Positions 9,083 to 19,705 are shown, counted from the first letter of the stretch. The stretch is 64,000 bases of DNA from Ferrimonas lipolytica (GCF_012295575.1 NZ_CP051180.1:1860001-1924000), one strand, 5' to 3'. Made by a program: numbers and translations. The notes: generated by a model from the sequence alone, not told the origin.

Positions 9083-11932
9083 CTACATTGCGTAGCTGAA
9101 CGTTACGTAGTAGAAACGGCCAATGTTGTCGTAAGTGGCTGAGGTTGCCGAGGTGCCGCTAGTGTATTCAGGCAGATCCTTGTCAAACAAGTTATCAATA
9201 CCGAAGCCTAGCTCAACACCATTTTCGAACCCATATACCGCACGAACATCGTGAGTAGTATATGAAGCCCAGTGGTCACCATTTGAGTATTGGGTTGCAT
9301 AGTTGTCGTAGAACTGTTGAGTATTAGTTTCTACTTCATCAATGTAACGAATTTTCCAGTTGGCATTCCAGTTATTCCATGTGTAATCAACGGTGAAGAT
9401 ACCAGACCACTCAGGGTCACCGGCAACACCTTGGTACTCATCGAAATCGTCGTCATCCTGGAAGGCGTACTCATCGCGCTTGATCAGGTAAGTTGCAATC
9501 AAACCGGTACGCAAATCACCATCATACAAATCGACATCGTAAGCAAATTCAAAATCAATACCTTCAGCTTCTTGCTTAGCAACGTTGATCACCTGGTTAG
9601 TGATCTTAACGATCTCACCAGAATCATCACGCTCGACTAAGGCACAGTATTGGTTGTTAATGCCTGATGGGTCATCAATACAACGATCGATCATGGTCTG
9701 AGCACTAACACCAGAGATGGCGTCGGTAATTTCGATATTCCAGTAATCAATAGTGGCGCTAAAGCCATCTAAGAACTCAGGTTGGAATACAATACCTACG
9801 GTGTAGCTATCGGACTCTTCCGGATCGAGATCTTCGTTGCCTTTATTAACACCATCTAGGCTTGCGCTATCGTAATCTGAATCAAAATCAGCTGCGACAC
9901 CTAAGGCAGCACAGTTCGCTTGACGTAGCGCCAATTGCTCTGGCGCTAAGCCTTCCATTTCGCTCACTTTACAGCTGTCATCGGCACTAAAGAAGTTTTG
10001 AGTTTCGGCGCCGTAGAACTCACCTAAGTTAGGTGCACGAACCGCAGTTGCGTAGGTTGCTCGAACTCGAAGGTCATCGTAAACAACCCAGTCCAAACCA
10101 ACTTTCCAACTCGTTGCATCACCAACTGTACTGTAGTCAGCGTAACGAATCGCTGTATCAAAAGTCAGTGAGTCGATGCCGTACTGATCGTACAACAGTG
10201 GAATAGTAAACTCAGCGAAGATCTCTTTTACGTCGAAATCCGCTTTTTCATTTGGAAAGGCGTTGAAGAAGGTATCACCGGATGCTGATAGCTCATCTTC
10301 GGTGGTTTCCATCTTCTCTTTGCGGTATTCAATACCGGCAGCGAAGCCAACATCGCCCGCAGGCAACTCAAACAAAGCACCGTTAGCAATAGAGGTACCA
10401 AATACGTACTGCTCAACCGTAGCGGTACTAACAGAGTTAGTTGTCATGTAATCCGCTGCTTCGGCAGTTACTGCGCCATCAGCGAAAATATTAGCCGCAA
10501 CACAACCTTCTGCACGCGCATCTTCTGACGCACATACAATCTCACCGTCAATCTCAACGGCATCAATAGCGTTGAAGAAGTTGGAGTAGATTAGGTTGTT
10601 TTGGTTCTCACGCTCGAGTTCGGTTTCACCGTAAATACCATAGGCTTCGAAGTCCCACTCGTCCCATACCACACCTTCAAGGCTGGCTACGTAACGCTGA
10701 GTAGTACGCTCGTCTTCTTCAAGACGCTGACCCATGTCATTTAAGAAACGGTTGATGTAGAACGAATCACCGCTCTCATAGCCCGCATCCGTTAACACTT
10801 GTTTAAAGTCATCTTGAATAAAGGCGTTGTCGTAATCGAGAGTCAGATTACCGAAGAAGAATGCCGGTTGGCTTCGTGAAGTCGCATTAGTTTCTGACCA
10901 CTTAGCTTGGAAGCTTGCGGTTAAATCATCGGTGACATCGTAGTTGGTTTTGAAGTTAATCGTGGTGCGATCAAATTCAGGCTGCAGATCTTCGTACTGA
11001 TTCAGGTTGACGTAATCACAGTCTCCCCAACACTTGGTACCTTCGGTATTAGGCCCAGTATAAACCTCACGCATAGAGCCATCAGGGTTAAAGCTGTAGC
11101 TCTTATCTAAGCCATTCCAAGGGCCATAGATTACCGCTGCATTGTTGATGGCATAGTGACCACCTTCTACGTAACGCTTAACGTTCTCACCAGTTGGGTC
11201 GTTAACGGTCGTCCATGAGGTTGCAGTGGCATCCCGATCGGTAATCGCCAACGCACTTTGACTAGAATGCTCAATAGAGATACCTGCATTACCGGCGCCA
11301 TCAGCAAAATCTGAACCGTAGGATAGTGCAAAACGCTTGTTGTCGTAATCGCTGTCATCCGCTTCACCAGCGGTCGCACTCACGTTAAAACCAGTAATAT
11401 CTTTTTTGAGACGGAAGTTAACCACACCGGTTACTGCGTCAGCACCATAAATAGCTGAAGCACCACCAGTAATAATTTCTACCGATTCAACCCATTCGGT
11501 CGGAATGGTGTTTACATCAACTGTAGAATCACCCGCTTGAGATGATACGTGACGCTTACCATCAACCAGAACCAGTGTTCGGCTGGTCCCCATATTACGC
11601 AGGTCAAGAATGTTCAACCCGGCAGTACCGATGTATTCCGTTGAGCTAGACAGCGAAAAGGTACTGGCCAACGCCGGCAATTCGTTCAACGCTTCACCGA
11701 TATTCACCGCACCAGATGAGGTTAACTGTTCTGCAGTAATTACGGTTACCGGGCTCGCAGTTATTGTACCTTCACGAGCAATGCGAGAACCCGTTACAGA
11801 GATGCGTTCTACATCTCCTTGAACTTCTTCAGCAGCAACAGCGAAGTTCGTGGTTCCAAGTGCTACAGCAGTCAACGAAGAATAAATTAGTCCTCGACGT
11901 ACTGCCTTGGATATAGAGGATTCCATAGCCAT
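9083..11932 (-). CDS. TonB-dependent outer-membrane receptor 1
   Basis: A 949-residue receptor. It has an N-terminal signal peptide (after MAMESSISKAV) and a plug domain (about 40-170: VERISVTGSRI, PVTVITAEQL, LVLVDGKRH, GGASAIYGADAVTGVVNF), then a 22-strand-type barrel. Such receptors import scarce large substrates using TonB energy; the ligand cannot be read from sequence. The ATG at 11932 follows GGGAGATGATTG and matches the start of its paralogs. Unusually, the C-terminus ends SYAM rather than in the aromatic residue usual for barrel assembly, as seen in the three paralogs. It is the most divergent of the four. Confidence 0.92.
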   Translation of the reverse strand: MAMESSISKAVRRGLIYSSLTAVALGTTNFAVAAEEVQGDVERISVTGSRIAREGTITASPVTVITAEQLTSSGAVNIGEALNELPALASTFSLSSSTEYIGTAGLNILDLRNMGTSRTLVLVDGKRHVSSQAGDSTVDVNTIPTEWVESVEIITGGASAIYGADAVTGVVNFRLKKDITGFNVSATAGEADDSDYDNKRFALSYGSDFADGAGNAGISIEHSSQSALAITDRDATATSWTTVNDPTGENVKRYVEGGHYAINNAAVIYGPWNGLDKSYSFNPDGSMREVYTGPNTEGTKCWGDCDYVNLNQYEDLQPEFDRTTINFKTNYDVTDDLTASFQAKWSETNATSRSQPAFFFGNLTLDYDNAFIQDDFKQVLTDAGYESGDSFYINRFLNDMGQRLEEDERTTQRYVASLEGVVWDEWDFEAYGIYGETELERENQNNLIYSNFFNAIDAVEIDGEIVCASEDARAEGCVAANIFADGAVTAEAADYMTTNSVSTATVEQYVFGTSIANGALFELPAGDVGFAAGIEYRKEKMETTEDELSASGDTFFNAFPNEKADFDVKEIFAEFTIPLLYDQYGIDSLTFDTAIRYADYSTVGDATSWKVGLDWVVYDDLRVRATYATAVRAPNLGEFYGAETQNFFSADDSCKVSEMEGLAPEQLALRQANCAALGVAADFDSDYDSASLDGVNKGNEDLDPEESDSYTVGIVFQPEFLDGFSATIDYWNIEITDAISGVSAQTMIDRCIDDPSGINNQYCALVERDDSGEIVKITNQVINVAKQEAEGIDFEFAYDVDLYDGDLRTGLIATYLIKRDEYAFQDDDDFDEYQGVAGDPEWSGIFTVDYTWNNWNANWKIRYIDEVETNTQQFYDNYATQYSNGDHWASYTTHDVRAVYGFENGVELGFGIDNLFDKDLPEYTSGTSATSATYDNIGRFYYVTFSYAM

Positions 11933-12005
11933 CAATCATCTCCCTTATGTCGCCAATACACTGTCCGTTACCGGGTGTTTGGTGACTTATTTCTTTATGT
12001 ACGAA

Positions 12006-12023
12006 GAACGCAACCTTGCATTC
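12006..12023 (-). promoter_or_regulatory. conserved 18-nt start-site palindrome/5' stem-loop, receptor 1
   Basis: The minus strand reads GAATGCAAGGTTGCGTTC immediately after the predicted transcription start. In RNA, seven pairs (one G-U) close a 4-nt loop. Related blocks lie at the same place in the paralogs: 15965-15982, 19080-19097 and 22501-22518. Confidence 0.55.
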
Positions 12024-12031
12024 ACAATCGA

Positions 12032-12060
12032 ATAATCATCGCAACGTAAAGGAGTGTCAA
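12032..12060 (-). promoter_or_regulatory. sigma-70 promoter of TonB receptor 1
   Basis: Minus strand: TTGACA (12055-12060), a 17-nt spacer, then GATTAT (12032-12037). The predicted start is near 12025, giving a leader of about 90 nt. The same hexamers and spacing occur in front of the three paralogs. The rest of the 385-bp gap 11933-12317 shows no gene. Confidence 0.75.
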
Positions 12061-12317
12061 CAACGTAAATGTTTGAAAATATAGGTAAATGATACCAAGC
12101 TGTTAATGCAAACGATGGCAACTTTAACAATTAAAGGGCGCGAAGCTTAACGCTCGCCGAATGAAGTGCATTCAGACCTAATGGCGATTGTGACTGCAAT
12201 GTTAAAAAGTTGAATTCGAAACAATATTATTTTTACGCAAAGATGTCATAAATTGTAAATAGTCGCCATTGACTGCCCCTTATTAGGGAGTGCTGAAGCT
12301 TTCTTAACATTATCATT

Positions 12318-13202
12318 TTAGGTGTGTATCACTACCCCATGGCCGATAAGCCCTGACCGGCTTTGGACAATAGTTGGCTGTTGTATCTCTATTTCACCCG
12401 GTATCGCCGTTAGTAATTGTGTTAACTCGGTTGCTGATAGTGCCACACCAAGCTGTTGCTCGTTCCTAAGCCGAAACTGATGCAATGCATCACAATTAGT
12501 CAGCCAAAGATTTTTCGCCCCCTCGAGAGACTGCTTAGCAAGCTGGTTAAGCACTCGATCAACCCCTGTCAAAAGGTAACTAAAAAACGCAGCGCTTACT
12601 GCCGACTTTAACTTCGACAAACATTGATCAAGCTGTTGGCTGCGATACTGAAACTGCTGCTTGTTGTTATTGGAATCACCACGACGGTGCTCGAGTTGAT
12701 AAATGGTTTCTGCGAGCAACAATAATGGCCTCGTCAGCTCCACCTGTTCGAATCGCCTAATGTCCTCAATTTCTTGCTTAGCTTGTAGTGTAATCGTTGA
12801 CTGTTGGTGATGCATCAGAGCAACAAAACGACCGCCTTGTTTGAGCATGCGGACGGCTTCTGCCAAAGCCGCTTCAGTATTGCCATACTCCAGCCCAAAT
12901 TGAGAGATCACCAGATCAAACTGATTGGAAGCGAATGGTTGTTTCTCAGCTTCTACTCCCATCAAGGTCAACACGTTATCTATCGGTTTAACATCGGCGA
13001 GATCCGTCGCCGTCCAGCGCCATTGAGGACGATTAATTGCAACAATTGCATCCCCCTGCCCTGTCGCAATATCCAATGCGTGGACAGAATCGCCTAACAT
13101 AGCGGTATTGGTTTGCCAAAAATCGGCCATCGCCGCACGTAATTCAGCGTCTGCAATTACTGCACCGTCTGAGTTGCTCCAATAACTATCCCAGTGATCC
13201 AT
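12318..13202 (-). CDS. class I SAM-dependent methyltransferase
   Basis: 294 residues. The N-terminal half has a Rossmann methyltransferase core: motif I ALDIATGQGDA (about residues 43-53), an acidic residue after ATDLADV, and a motif IV-like region FDLVISQFGLEYG. The C-terminal half (about 150-294) is Gln/Leu-rich and matches nothing I recognise. ATG 13202 was preferred; an in-frame TTG at 13220 would add six residues. It lies in the same direction between two TonB receptor genes, but a terminator separates it from the upstream receptor. The substrate is unknown. Confidence 0.72.
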   Translation of the reverse strand: MDHWDSYWSNSDGAVIADAELRAAMADFWQTNTAMLGDSVHALDIATGQGDAIVAINRPQWRWTATDLADVKPIDNVLTLMGVEAEKQPFASNQFDLVISQFGLEYGNTEAALAEAVRMLKQGGRFVALMHHQQSTITLQAKQEIEDIRRFEQVELTRPLLLLAETIYQLEHRRGDSNNNKQQFQYRSQQLDQCLSKLKSAVSAAFFSYLLTGVDRVLNQLAKQSLEGAKNLWLTNCDALHQFRLRNEQQLGVALSATELTQLLTAIPGEIEIQQPTIVQSRSGLIGHGVVIHT

Positions 13203-13230
13203 CGCCTTCCCCAAAAACAATTCAGATAAA

Positions 13231-13251
13231 CAAAAGGGAGCCGAAGCTCCC
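13231..13251 (-). terminator. rho-independent terminator of TonB receptor 2
   Basis: Minus strand: GGGAGC, a TTCG tetraloop, GCTCCC, then TTTTG. It lies about 20 bp past the receptor stop and upstream of the methyltransferase gene. Confidence 0.8.
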
Positions 13252-13273
13252 TCATCATGTTTACTAACTCAAC

Positions 13274-15898
13274 TTAGAAACGCTGGGTGTAAGTAACCAA
13301 GTAAGTACGGCCATACAGGTTGTACAAGTCGGTGTTGTAGCTCAAGTTGCTGTCCAACTCTGGATCTTCATCAGTCAGGTTACGCACTGCCAAGCTTACG
13401 GTACCTTCCCAGTTGGTCTGGTAGTTGTAGGTAACGTCGAAGGTAGTATGTGAGTTGATCTTACCTGACTCTTCGTAAGTTACCGGATCGGTATCTTCTG
13501 ACTGGCTATCGATGTATTGGGTCAGGATAGAAGCCGAATGACTGCCCATTTCCCAATCAATAGTCCATGTGGCACGGTACTCAGGCAAACCGTTGCGACC
13601 AACCATATCGTTGGTTGGGCCATCGAAGTACTCTTCGTCTTCGTAGCTCAGTACCCAAGTGACATCTAGGTTAGTACCAAACTCACCAATTTCAGTTTCA
13701 AAACCGGTGTAGTTAAGGTTGATATCCACACCGTCGGTATCGAAACCATTACCGTTAACCAGTGGCGTTGTTGCTTCTAGTAGACGACCGTTTGGATCGT
13801 CACCAGCTCGCACGATTTCTGCACCGTTTGACAGGTTGCCGTAACCCACGTTCGCTTCTTCAGTCAGCAACGAGTCTAGCGAGATAAAGGTAATTACGTT
13901 GTCGATAGACAGGTTGTAGTACTCAACCTTGGCACTGAACTCGTCGGTAATGTTCCAGATAACACCTAGGTTGTAGAAGTCAGACTCTTCCGCATCTAAA
14001 TCTTCGTTAGCGGTACGGGTTACGTCGTACTGGCTTTCAGTACAGTCGTTAGCGCTAGTGCCTTGAAGTTCACAGTAGCGGTAATCGGTCGCGTAATCGG
14101 CACTGAACGAATCAGCAGCGTACAAATCAGACAGTGCTGGTGCACGGAAGCCTTGCCCCCAAGAGGCACGGATAACTACGTCTTCCAATGCTTGGTAACG
14201 TAAGCCAACCTTTGGCGCCACGTTGTCACCGAAATCGGAGTAATCATCGTAACGCAGTGCAAAGTTCAGCTCTAAATCGTCGGTTACTGGAACCACTGAT
14301 TCGGCAAAGATTGCCCACACATCACGGTCGCCGCCGGAGCCATTACCTGAAGAACCAATAACTTCGCCGTTGGCAGACTCTTGGTCTACTTCAGAGCTGT
14401 AGCTGTAATCTGCCCATTCAGTACCGACGTACCAACCGACCATGCCTGCTGGCAGTTCGATTGCTTCGAAGTTGATACCGAAGTTGATGCTGTGGAAGTC
14501 CATGAAGTCTTGAGCAAGAACGTCGTGGCTGATCGCTGCAACAACAGACTCGTCATTGCCTTCAGGGCCGAAATTAAACTCGCCTGACTCAACCAGCGCT
14601 TCGACAGTTGGGCGGTGAACGTAACCGCTACCGTAGTTGCTGTTTTCAGCACGGTTAAAGTGGTAGGTCAGATCCCAACCGAAATCATCGTGCTCACCCT
14701 CCAGTGCAAACTGGATATCGGTAGAGTAATCGATAGTAGTGGAATCGCGGGTGCCTACGTCGGTAAAGCGGTAGTAAACACGACCGGCGTTTTCATTGGT
14801 GGAAGAGCCAGTATTTACGCCGTCGACCCAGTTTTGGATCTCAATTTGATCGGCATCAACGTTAAACCAACCAGCAGCTGGTGCGTAACGACCAAAGGTT
14901 TCGTTACGGCTAAACAGCGCTTGGGTGTTAAAGGTAATTTCGTCGGTGATGAAGTATTCACCGTTGATATAACCAGCGGTGTATTCACGGGCTGCGTGAT
15001 CCGCGCCTTCAGCGGTGTAATCGTAACCACAGATGTAATCGCCGTCGCCGTAATCATATACGTGACCGCCGCCAACCATCTTATCGTTGTTACACGCTTC
15101 CATTGGGCTGAAGGCAAACGTGGTCATATCTAAGAAGTTACGAGCGTATGCGGATACACCAGTGGTGTCATTATAGAACTGCTCATCGAGGCCAGTTGAG
15201 CTACTAAACCAACGATCGCGCTGGTAAATGATGTCACGATCCTGGTGTTCAACCGAGAACGATACCGAACCTTTGTCGCCGGCAATACCGCCAACAACGT
15301 GAGCTTTCCACTCGTCACCACCGTCTTGCTCGGGCGAAGAACCAGTTGCAGAGATCTCAAGGCCTTCGTAGCCTCGCTTCATGATGATGTTAACTACACC
15401 AGCAACCGCATCAGAACCATATACCGCAGATGCACCATCAGTCAGAACTTCAATGCGATCAATCGCCGCTGTTGGAATGGTGTTTAAGTTAACCGCGCTG
15501 CCACCCATAGTTGGTGAACCAGGCATGCGCTTACCGTTGATCAATACCAAAGTACGATCGGCGCCGGCACCACGCAGGTTAATATTTGATTGGCTTTGCC
15601 AAGTACTACCAGAGCTTTCAGAGAAAGAGCCGAATGTATTTAAGTTACTTTGGCGAAGTACGTCTGCTGCAGATAAAGCACCGGTCTTCGCAAAGTCTTC
15701 GGTAGTAATTAACGTTACCGGCGAAGCGCCTTCCAGATCGGTACGTTTAATACGAGAACCGGTAACTTCAATACGTTCCACTTCTTCATTTTCTTCCGCC
15801 GCAACAGTAAAGCTTGTTGTCCCTAAGGCTACTGCTGTTAACGAAGAATAAATTAACCCTTGGCGTACCGCCTTGGATACTGAGGATTCCATAGCCAT
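13274..15898 (-). CDS. TonB-dependent outer-membrane receptor 2
   Basis: 874 residues. The signal peptide begins MAMESSVSKAVRQGLIYSS and is nearly identical to those of its neighbours. The plug (about 40-165) contains VERIEVTGSRIKRTDLEG, SPVTLITTEDF, LVLINGKRMPG and GASAVYGSDAVAGVVNI. The barrel ends in the expected aromatic residue (TYTQRF). The sequence, from AAGGGAGATGTTCA through the ATG and first codons, is shared with receptor 3. It resembles oar-like or peptide/carbohydrate receptors of Alteromonadales in general form, but the ligand is not predictable. A cytosolic partner gene is not evident. Confidence 0.93.
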   Translation of the reverse strand: MAMESSVSKAVRQGLIYSSLTAVALGTTSFTVAAEENEEVERIEVTGSRIKRTDLEGASPVTLITTEDFAKTGALSAADVLRQSNLNTFGSFSESSGSTWQSQSNINLRGAGADRTLVLINGKRMPGSPTMGGSAVNLNTIPTAAIDRIEVLTDGASAVYGSDAVAGVVNIIMKRGYEGLEISATGSSPEQDGGDEWKAHVVGGIAGDKGSVSFSVEHQDRDIIYQRDRWFSSSTGLDEQFYNDTTGVSAYARNFLDMTTFAFSPMEACNNDKMVGGGHVYDYGDGDYICGYDYTAEGADHAAREYTAGYINGEYFITDEITFNTQALFSRNETFGRYAPAAGWFNVDADQIEIQNWVDGVNTGSSTNENAGRVYYRFTDVGTRDSTTIDYSTDIQFALEGEHDDFGWDLTYHFNRAENSNYGSGYVHRPTVEALVESGEFNFGPEGNDESVVAAISHDVLAQDFMDFHSINFGINFEAIELPAGMVGWYVGTEWADYSYSSEVDQESANGEVIGSSGNGSGGDRDVWAIFAESVVPVTDDLELNFALRYDDYSDFGDNVAPKVGLRYQALEDVVIRASWGQGFRAPALSDLYAADSFSADYATDYRYCELQGTSANDCTESQYDVTRTANEDLDAEESDFYNLGVIWNITDEFSAKVEYYNLSIDNVITFISLDSLLTEEANVGYGNLSNGAEIVRAGDDPNGRLLEATTPLVNGNGFDTDGVDINLNYTGFETEIGEFGTNLDVTWVLSYEDEEYFDGPTNDMVGRNGLPEYRATWTIDWEMGSHSASILTQYIDSQSEDTDPVTYEESGKINSHTTFDVTYNYQTNWEGTVSLAVRNLTDEDPELDSNLSYNTDLYNLYGRTYLVTYTQRF

Positions 15899-15964
15899 TG
15901 AACATCTCCCTTATTTCATCGTCATTATTTGGATCAAAGGTGCGATGAATTATTTATTTAAATT

Positions 15965-16019
15965 GACTGCAACCATGCATTCACAACAAAATATTCATCA
16001 TAACAACATGTTGTGTCAA
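15965..16019 (-). promoter_or_regulatory. promoter and start-site block of TonB receptor 2
   Basis: Minus strand: TTGACA (16014-16019), 17 nt, GAATAT (15991-15996). The spacer contains the perfect 12-bp palindrome ACAACATGTTGT (16003-16014). Downstream is the conserved 18-nt block (15965-15982), here GAATGCATGGTTGCAGTC. Between this and the terminator at 16357 the 518-bp gap is AT-rich with no gene seen. Confidence 0.72.
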
Positions 16020-16356
16020 CTCACCCGAGGTTAACCCTTATAGGTAAATGTTAACTGCCAGTTAAATGAGATAATTAAAGGTGACAATTACAAATTGACC
16101 AATCACTTGGTAATACAACAGTAGAGCGCTACATCGTTTAAAAAAAAGAATGGTTACGCAAATGTTACAACCTAGACATTAAATTAACGTCCATTCTAAA
16201 AAAAATTTGAAAACAATTTGTTTTTCAGCCTAAAAGTGACTAATAAACCAGCGTAACAAAATTCGAATGGACAATAGAAACAGGTTGTTCACTCATTGAA
16301 AGTGCAGTGATAACAGAGGCTAAGGGGAGATAATAATTGAGGAAATTATTATCAAG

Positions 16357-16386
16357 AAAAGCCCGAGCAATATACTCGGGCTTTTT
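16357..16386 (-). terminator. terminator of TonB receptor 3
   Basis: AAAAGCCCGAG pairs with CTCGGGCTTTT around a 7-nt loop, 30 bp past the receptor stop. A nearly identical hairpin ends receptor 4, so the duplication included the 3' end. Confidence 0.85.
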
Positions 16387-16416
16387 CGTCAGTTAGATAT
16401 TTTGCCTAATGACAAC

Positions 16417-19014
16417 TTAGAACTTCAGGTTGAAGTTCGCATAGAAGTAACGGCCTAAAGTATCGTAAGTGTATGGGTCAGTATTTGAATCGTTGTAACC
16501 GGTGTAGTACGGCGGCTCTTCATCCAAGAGGTTGTTTACGCCTAAACGAACCGTAGTGTGATCAGTAAATGCGTAAGAACCAGATAGGTCGTGGTAGATG
16601 ATGGAGCCTGTCGTCGCCGAATTACACGCAGATGGGTCATCAACACAGCTGGAACTATCCATATCGCCAATGTAACGCGCTTGGTAGTTTACATCCCACT
16701 TGTCGCCAGATGCAGTTACACCCAAGTTTGACTTCCACTCTGCGTAACTACCGATGTTACCGGTAATCAAGCCAGCGTAATCTGTGGTTTCACCAGCGAC
16801 TTCAACCTTGTACTCATCCAGGTAGGTTGTATCTGACGTTATACGCCAGTCAACGTTCGCCATTTCAAAGGTGTAGGTTAAGTTCAAGTCGAAACCGGAA
16901 GTTTCTTCAGAACCAATGTTCTGTAAGCCGTTATCAAACGCAATACGTTTAGAGTTATCGATGTTGATGTTCGACGACTGACAAACCGCATTATCGGTGT
17001 TGATTGGATTGCCTGCACTATCCATACATAAATCTACAATATACTGAGCATCAATCTCAGCAATCGCGTTATCGATTTCGATTTTGTAGTAATCCAACGT
17101 TGCCGAGAAGCCTTCTAACATCTCAGGTTCGATAACCATACCTACGGTAATGGTGTTAGCTTCTTCTGGCGTCAGAGCGTCGTTACCACCAACTGTTACT
17201 TCGGCTTGGTCTTGGGCAATATCGTGTTCGATATACTCAAACGATGTTGCTGCACCACCATATAGCTCGTCCACGCTTGGGGCACGGAATGCGGTAGAGG
17301 ACACACCACGGAACATCAATTGATCGTTAACACGCCAAGTAGCACCCAATTTCCACGTGTAATCAGAACCAAAGGTGTTGTAATCGAAGTAACGCGCCGC
17401 AGCAGTCATCTCAACGCTTTCGGCAAACGGCTTATCTTCCAGTAATGGGATAACAAATTCCGCGTATAGCTCGGTAACGTCGAATTCCCCCTGAGTTGAC
17501 TCAGTAGCTGGGTCGTTGGCGAGACCTTGAGCCGTTAATGAATCAGGGATAAACCACGCTTCCTCTTCGCGGTATTCAATACCGCCTGCCATGGAAACCA
17601 TACCGGCTGGTACTTCAAACAGATCTCCGGAAACCGAAACGGAGAACATTTTCATTTCGCTGCCACCGGAGTTTTGCTCGGTGTAAACGTATTCGTCTAG
17701 GTTAGCCCACGCTTCTTGGTCTAGTGGGTTGAAGCTTTGATTGTCGATATCTTCCTGAATCGACCCCATGTTAACCAAGTTGTCAAGGCGATCTACCGAG
17801 TCGTTCCGTCCATAGTTAAGGGCAGCATCCCAAGTCCAGCCATTTTCAAACTCGCCTTCCAAGGCAAGAACTACACGCACCGTATCAACAACCTGATCAA
17901 AGTCTCGGGTACCAACATCAGTTAAACGGCGACCGTAAGAGAGTGCTTCACCTTCGGTAAATGGATTAGAGGCTCCCGTATCCATCCAATCAGCGTACTC
18001 AAAATCAAACCATACCGGTTGCGGTGCCATTGATTGCTCAGAGGTCCGTTTGGTATAGGTAGTTTCGATGCTGCCAGTGGTGGTTTCGGTTAACTCATAA
18101 GTACCGACCGCGGTTAGGTTGATACGCTCCATTGGCGTGTAGAGGTAACTTGTAAGGGAATAGTTATAGAAGTCATCATCGCTAAAATCACGCCACGAGT
18201 TATCATCGTCACCTTTGTACTTGCCATCTGCAGTCCAGATGGTGCCGCCTGGAGCATACGATGAGCCGCCACAGTACAAGTTATTATCGCTATCTTCAGA
18301 AATTGGGCAGTCTGAGAAACTACGGTCGCCCTGGCTGGCTTCGCCGCGGTCAGTGTATTGAACACCAACAACAATGTTACCACGGTCAAAACTGCCACCC
18401 ATGGTCAAATCAATAGAGGTCTCTTCTGCATCCCCTTCACCGGAGGTACCGGTTTGAGCGTTCAATTCAAAACCTTCGAAATCACGCTTCAAGATGATGT
18501 TTACTACACCAGATACCGCATCAGAGCCATATACTGCGGAGGCACCATCTTTAAGGATCTCAATACGTTCAATCATCGACACTGGAATGGTGTTTAAATC
18601 TACGGTTGACGCCGCACCGGTACCCGATGCGATCATTCTACGGCTGTTAACCATTACCAATGTACGTTGTGAACCTAACCCACGTAGGTCGATGGTCGCG
18701 TTACCCTGAGAACCGTTGTTCAGACCAGGGTTGGTCATTGCACCACCTGTCGACGTTAGATCTTGCAGCACACTGTCGATGGACGTAACCCCCATCGCTT
18801 TAAGGCTACTCGCATCAATAACGGTTACTGGACTAGCTGACTCCATGTCAGAGCGCTTAATTCGAGAACCAGTTACTGCGATACGCTCAACATTATCCGC
18901 ACCATCTACTTCGGCCGCTAGAGCGGAAGTTGTTGTCCCTAAGGCTACTGCAGTTAAAGAAGAAAAAATTAACCCTTGGCGTACTGCCTTGGACACTGAC
19001 GATTCCATAGCCAT
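16417..19014 (-). CDS. TonB-dependent outer-membrane receptor 3 (duplicate of receptor 4)
   Basis: 865 residues, exactly the length of receptor 4 and identical to it over long blocks of both plug and barrel. Motifs include VERIAVTGSRIKRSDMESAS, TIDLRGLGSQRTLVMVNS, EILKDGASAVYGSDAVSG and C-terminal NFNLKF. A small difference is NSRRM in the plug, where most relatives have NGRRM or DGKR. The signal peptide matches that of receptor 2 rather than receptor 4, which suggests recombination or retention of an ancestral leader. The ligand is unknown. Confidence 0.93.
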   Translation of the reverse strand: MAMESSVSKAVRQGLIFSSLTAVALGTTTSALAAEVDGADNVERIAVTGSRIKRSDMESASPVTVIDASSLKAMGVTSIDSVLQDLTSTGGAMTNPGLNNGSQGNATIDLRGLGSQRTLVMVNSRRMIASGTGAASTVDLNTIPVSMIERIEILKDGASAVYGSDAVSGVVNIILKRDFEGFELNAQTGTSGEGDAEETSIDLTMGGSFDRGNIVVGVQYTDRGEASQGDRSFSDCPISEDSDNNLYCGGSSYAPGGTIWTADGKYKGDDDNSWRDFSDDDFYNYSLTSYLYTPMERINLTAVGTYELTETTTGSIETTYTKRTSEQSMAPQPVWFDFEYADWMDTGASNPFTEGEALSYGRRLTDVGTRDFDQVVDTVRVVLALEGEFENGWTWDAALNYGRNDSVDRLDNLVNMGSIQEDIDNQSFNPLDQEAWANLDEYVYTEQNSGGSEMKMFSVSVSGDLFEVPAGMVSMAGGIEYREEEAWFIPDSLTAQGLANDPATESTQGEFDVTELYAEFVIPLLEDKPFAESVEMTAAARYFDYNTFGSDYTWKLGATWRVNDQLMFRGVSSTAFRAPSVDELYGGAATSFEYIEHDIAQDQAEVTVGGNDALTPEEANTITVGMVIEPEMLEGFSATLDYYKIEIDNAIAEIDAQYIVDLCMDSAGNPINTDNAVCQSSNINIDNSKRIAFDNGLQNIGSEETSGFDLNLTYTFEMANVDWRITSDTTYLDEYKVEVAGETTDYAGLITGNIGSYAEWKSNLGVTASGDKWDVNYQARYIGDMDSSSCVDDPSACNSATTGSIIYHDLSGSYAFTDHTTVRLGVNNLLDEEPPYYTGYNDSNTDPYTYDTLGRYFYANFNLKF

Positions 19015-19079
19015 TGAACATCTCCCTTATCACTATTTTATTTTTTTAGTAAATACGTAATGAATCATTTCCCATCACA

Positions 19080-19134
19080 CAATGAAACCTCGTATTCACA
19101 ACAAAATATTCCGCATAACAATATAATGTGTCAA
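19080..19134 (-). promoter_or_regulatory. promoter and start-site block of TonB receptor 3
   Basis: Minus strand: TTGACA (19129-19134), 17 nt, GAATAT (19106-19111). The spacer holds a near-palindrome ACAATATAATGT in plus-strand reading (19118-19129). The 18-nt block at 19080-19097 keeps the sequence GAATACGAGGTT, but its pairing potential is weaker than in the paralogs. Confidence 0.7.
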
Positions 19135-19705
19135 CCCTTACATTTGTTAATAGCTAGTGTGAAATGTTACAGCGCGGAAATTGCCGATAATAAAATAAAT
19201 TAAATTAAAAAGCACAAACATTGCAGATAGCCAGCGGCAACAACCGGTATACACAAACAGCGCAAATGTTAATCCCGTGTAACCATTGGGATTTGTAAAT
19301 AAGTGTATGTTTTGTAAATTATCGATAAAAGATTTTTTATGCACATAGAAAACCACTTTTCGCCAAGAAACCCATCGAAACGATCAGTTGTAGCTAGTCG
19401 CAATGAATAACAATCAGTGAAATGTGAATGACAATTCAGCCGCAAAGCTAGCTACACAACGTTCCATCGACTGATTTATGTTTATTGCCGATAAAGGCAC
19501 GTTGCTGGCAGGTTAAAGCTGGACAAAAGCAAAGTTGCATCTGAACAATTATTGCACCATTTCACATAACGCTTCATTGCTGGTATTTCCCATAAGGTTG
19601 GTTGGTTATTGCGCCACTACTAGTGGCTACCGCCCTTCTAATGCTTATTGCCATATGGATGAGCTACTAAAATTAATATGAGTAAATTTAATTTTGTTAT
19701 AACCA
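19135..19705. other. long gap between TonB receptors 3 and 4, no gene seen
   Basis: AT-rich intergenic DNA upstream of the receptor 3 promoter. A short open frame at 19147-19356 lacks a ribosome-binding site and family resemblance and is not called. It may hold distal regulatory sites. Confidence 0.6.

Noticed and set aside
19147-19356. 69-residue minus-strand open frame between TonB receptors 3 and 4
   Set aside because: AT-rich chance frame without start signal or family resemblance; it begins in the receptor promoter region.
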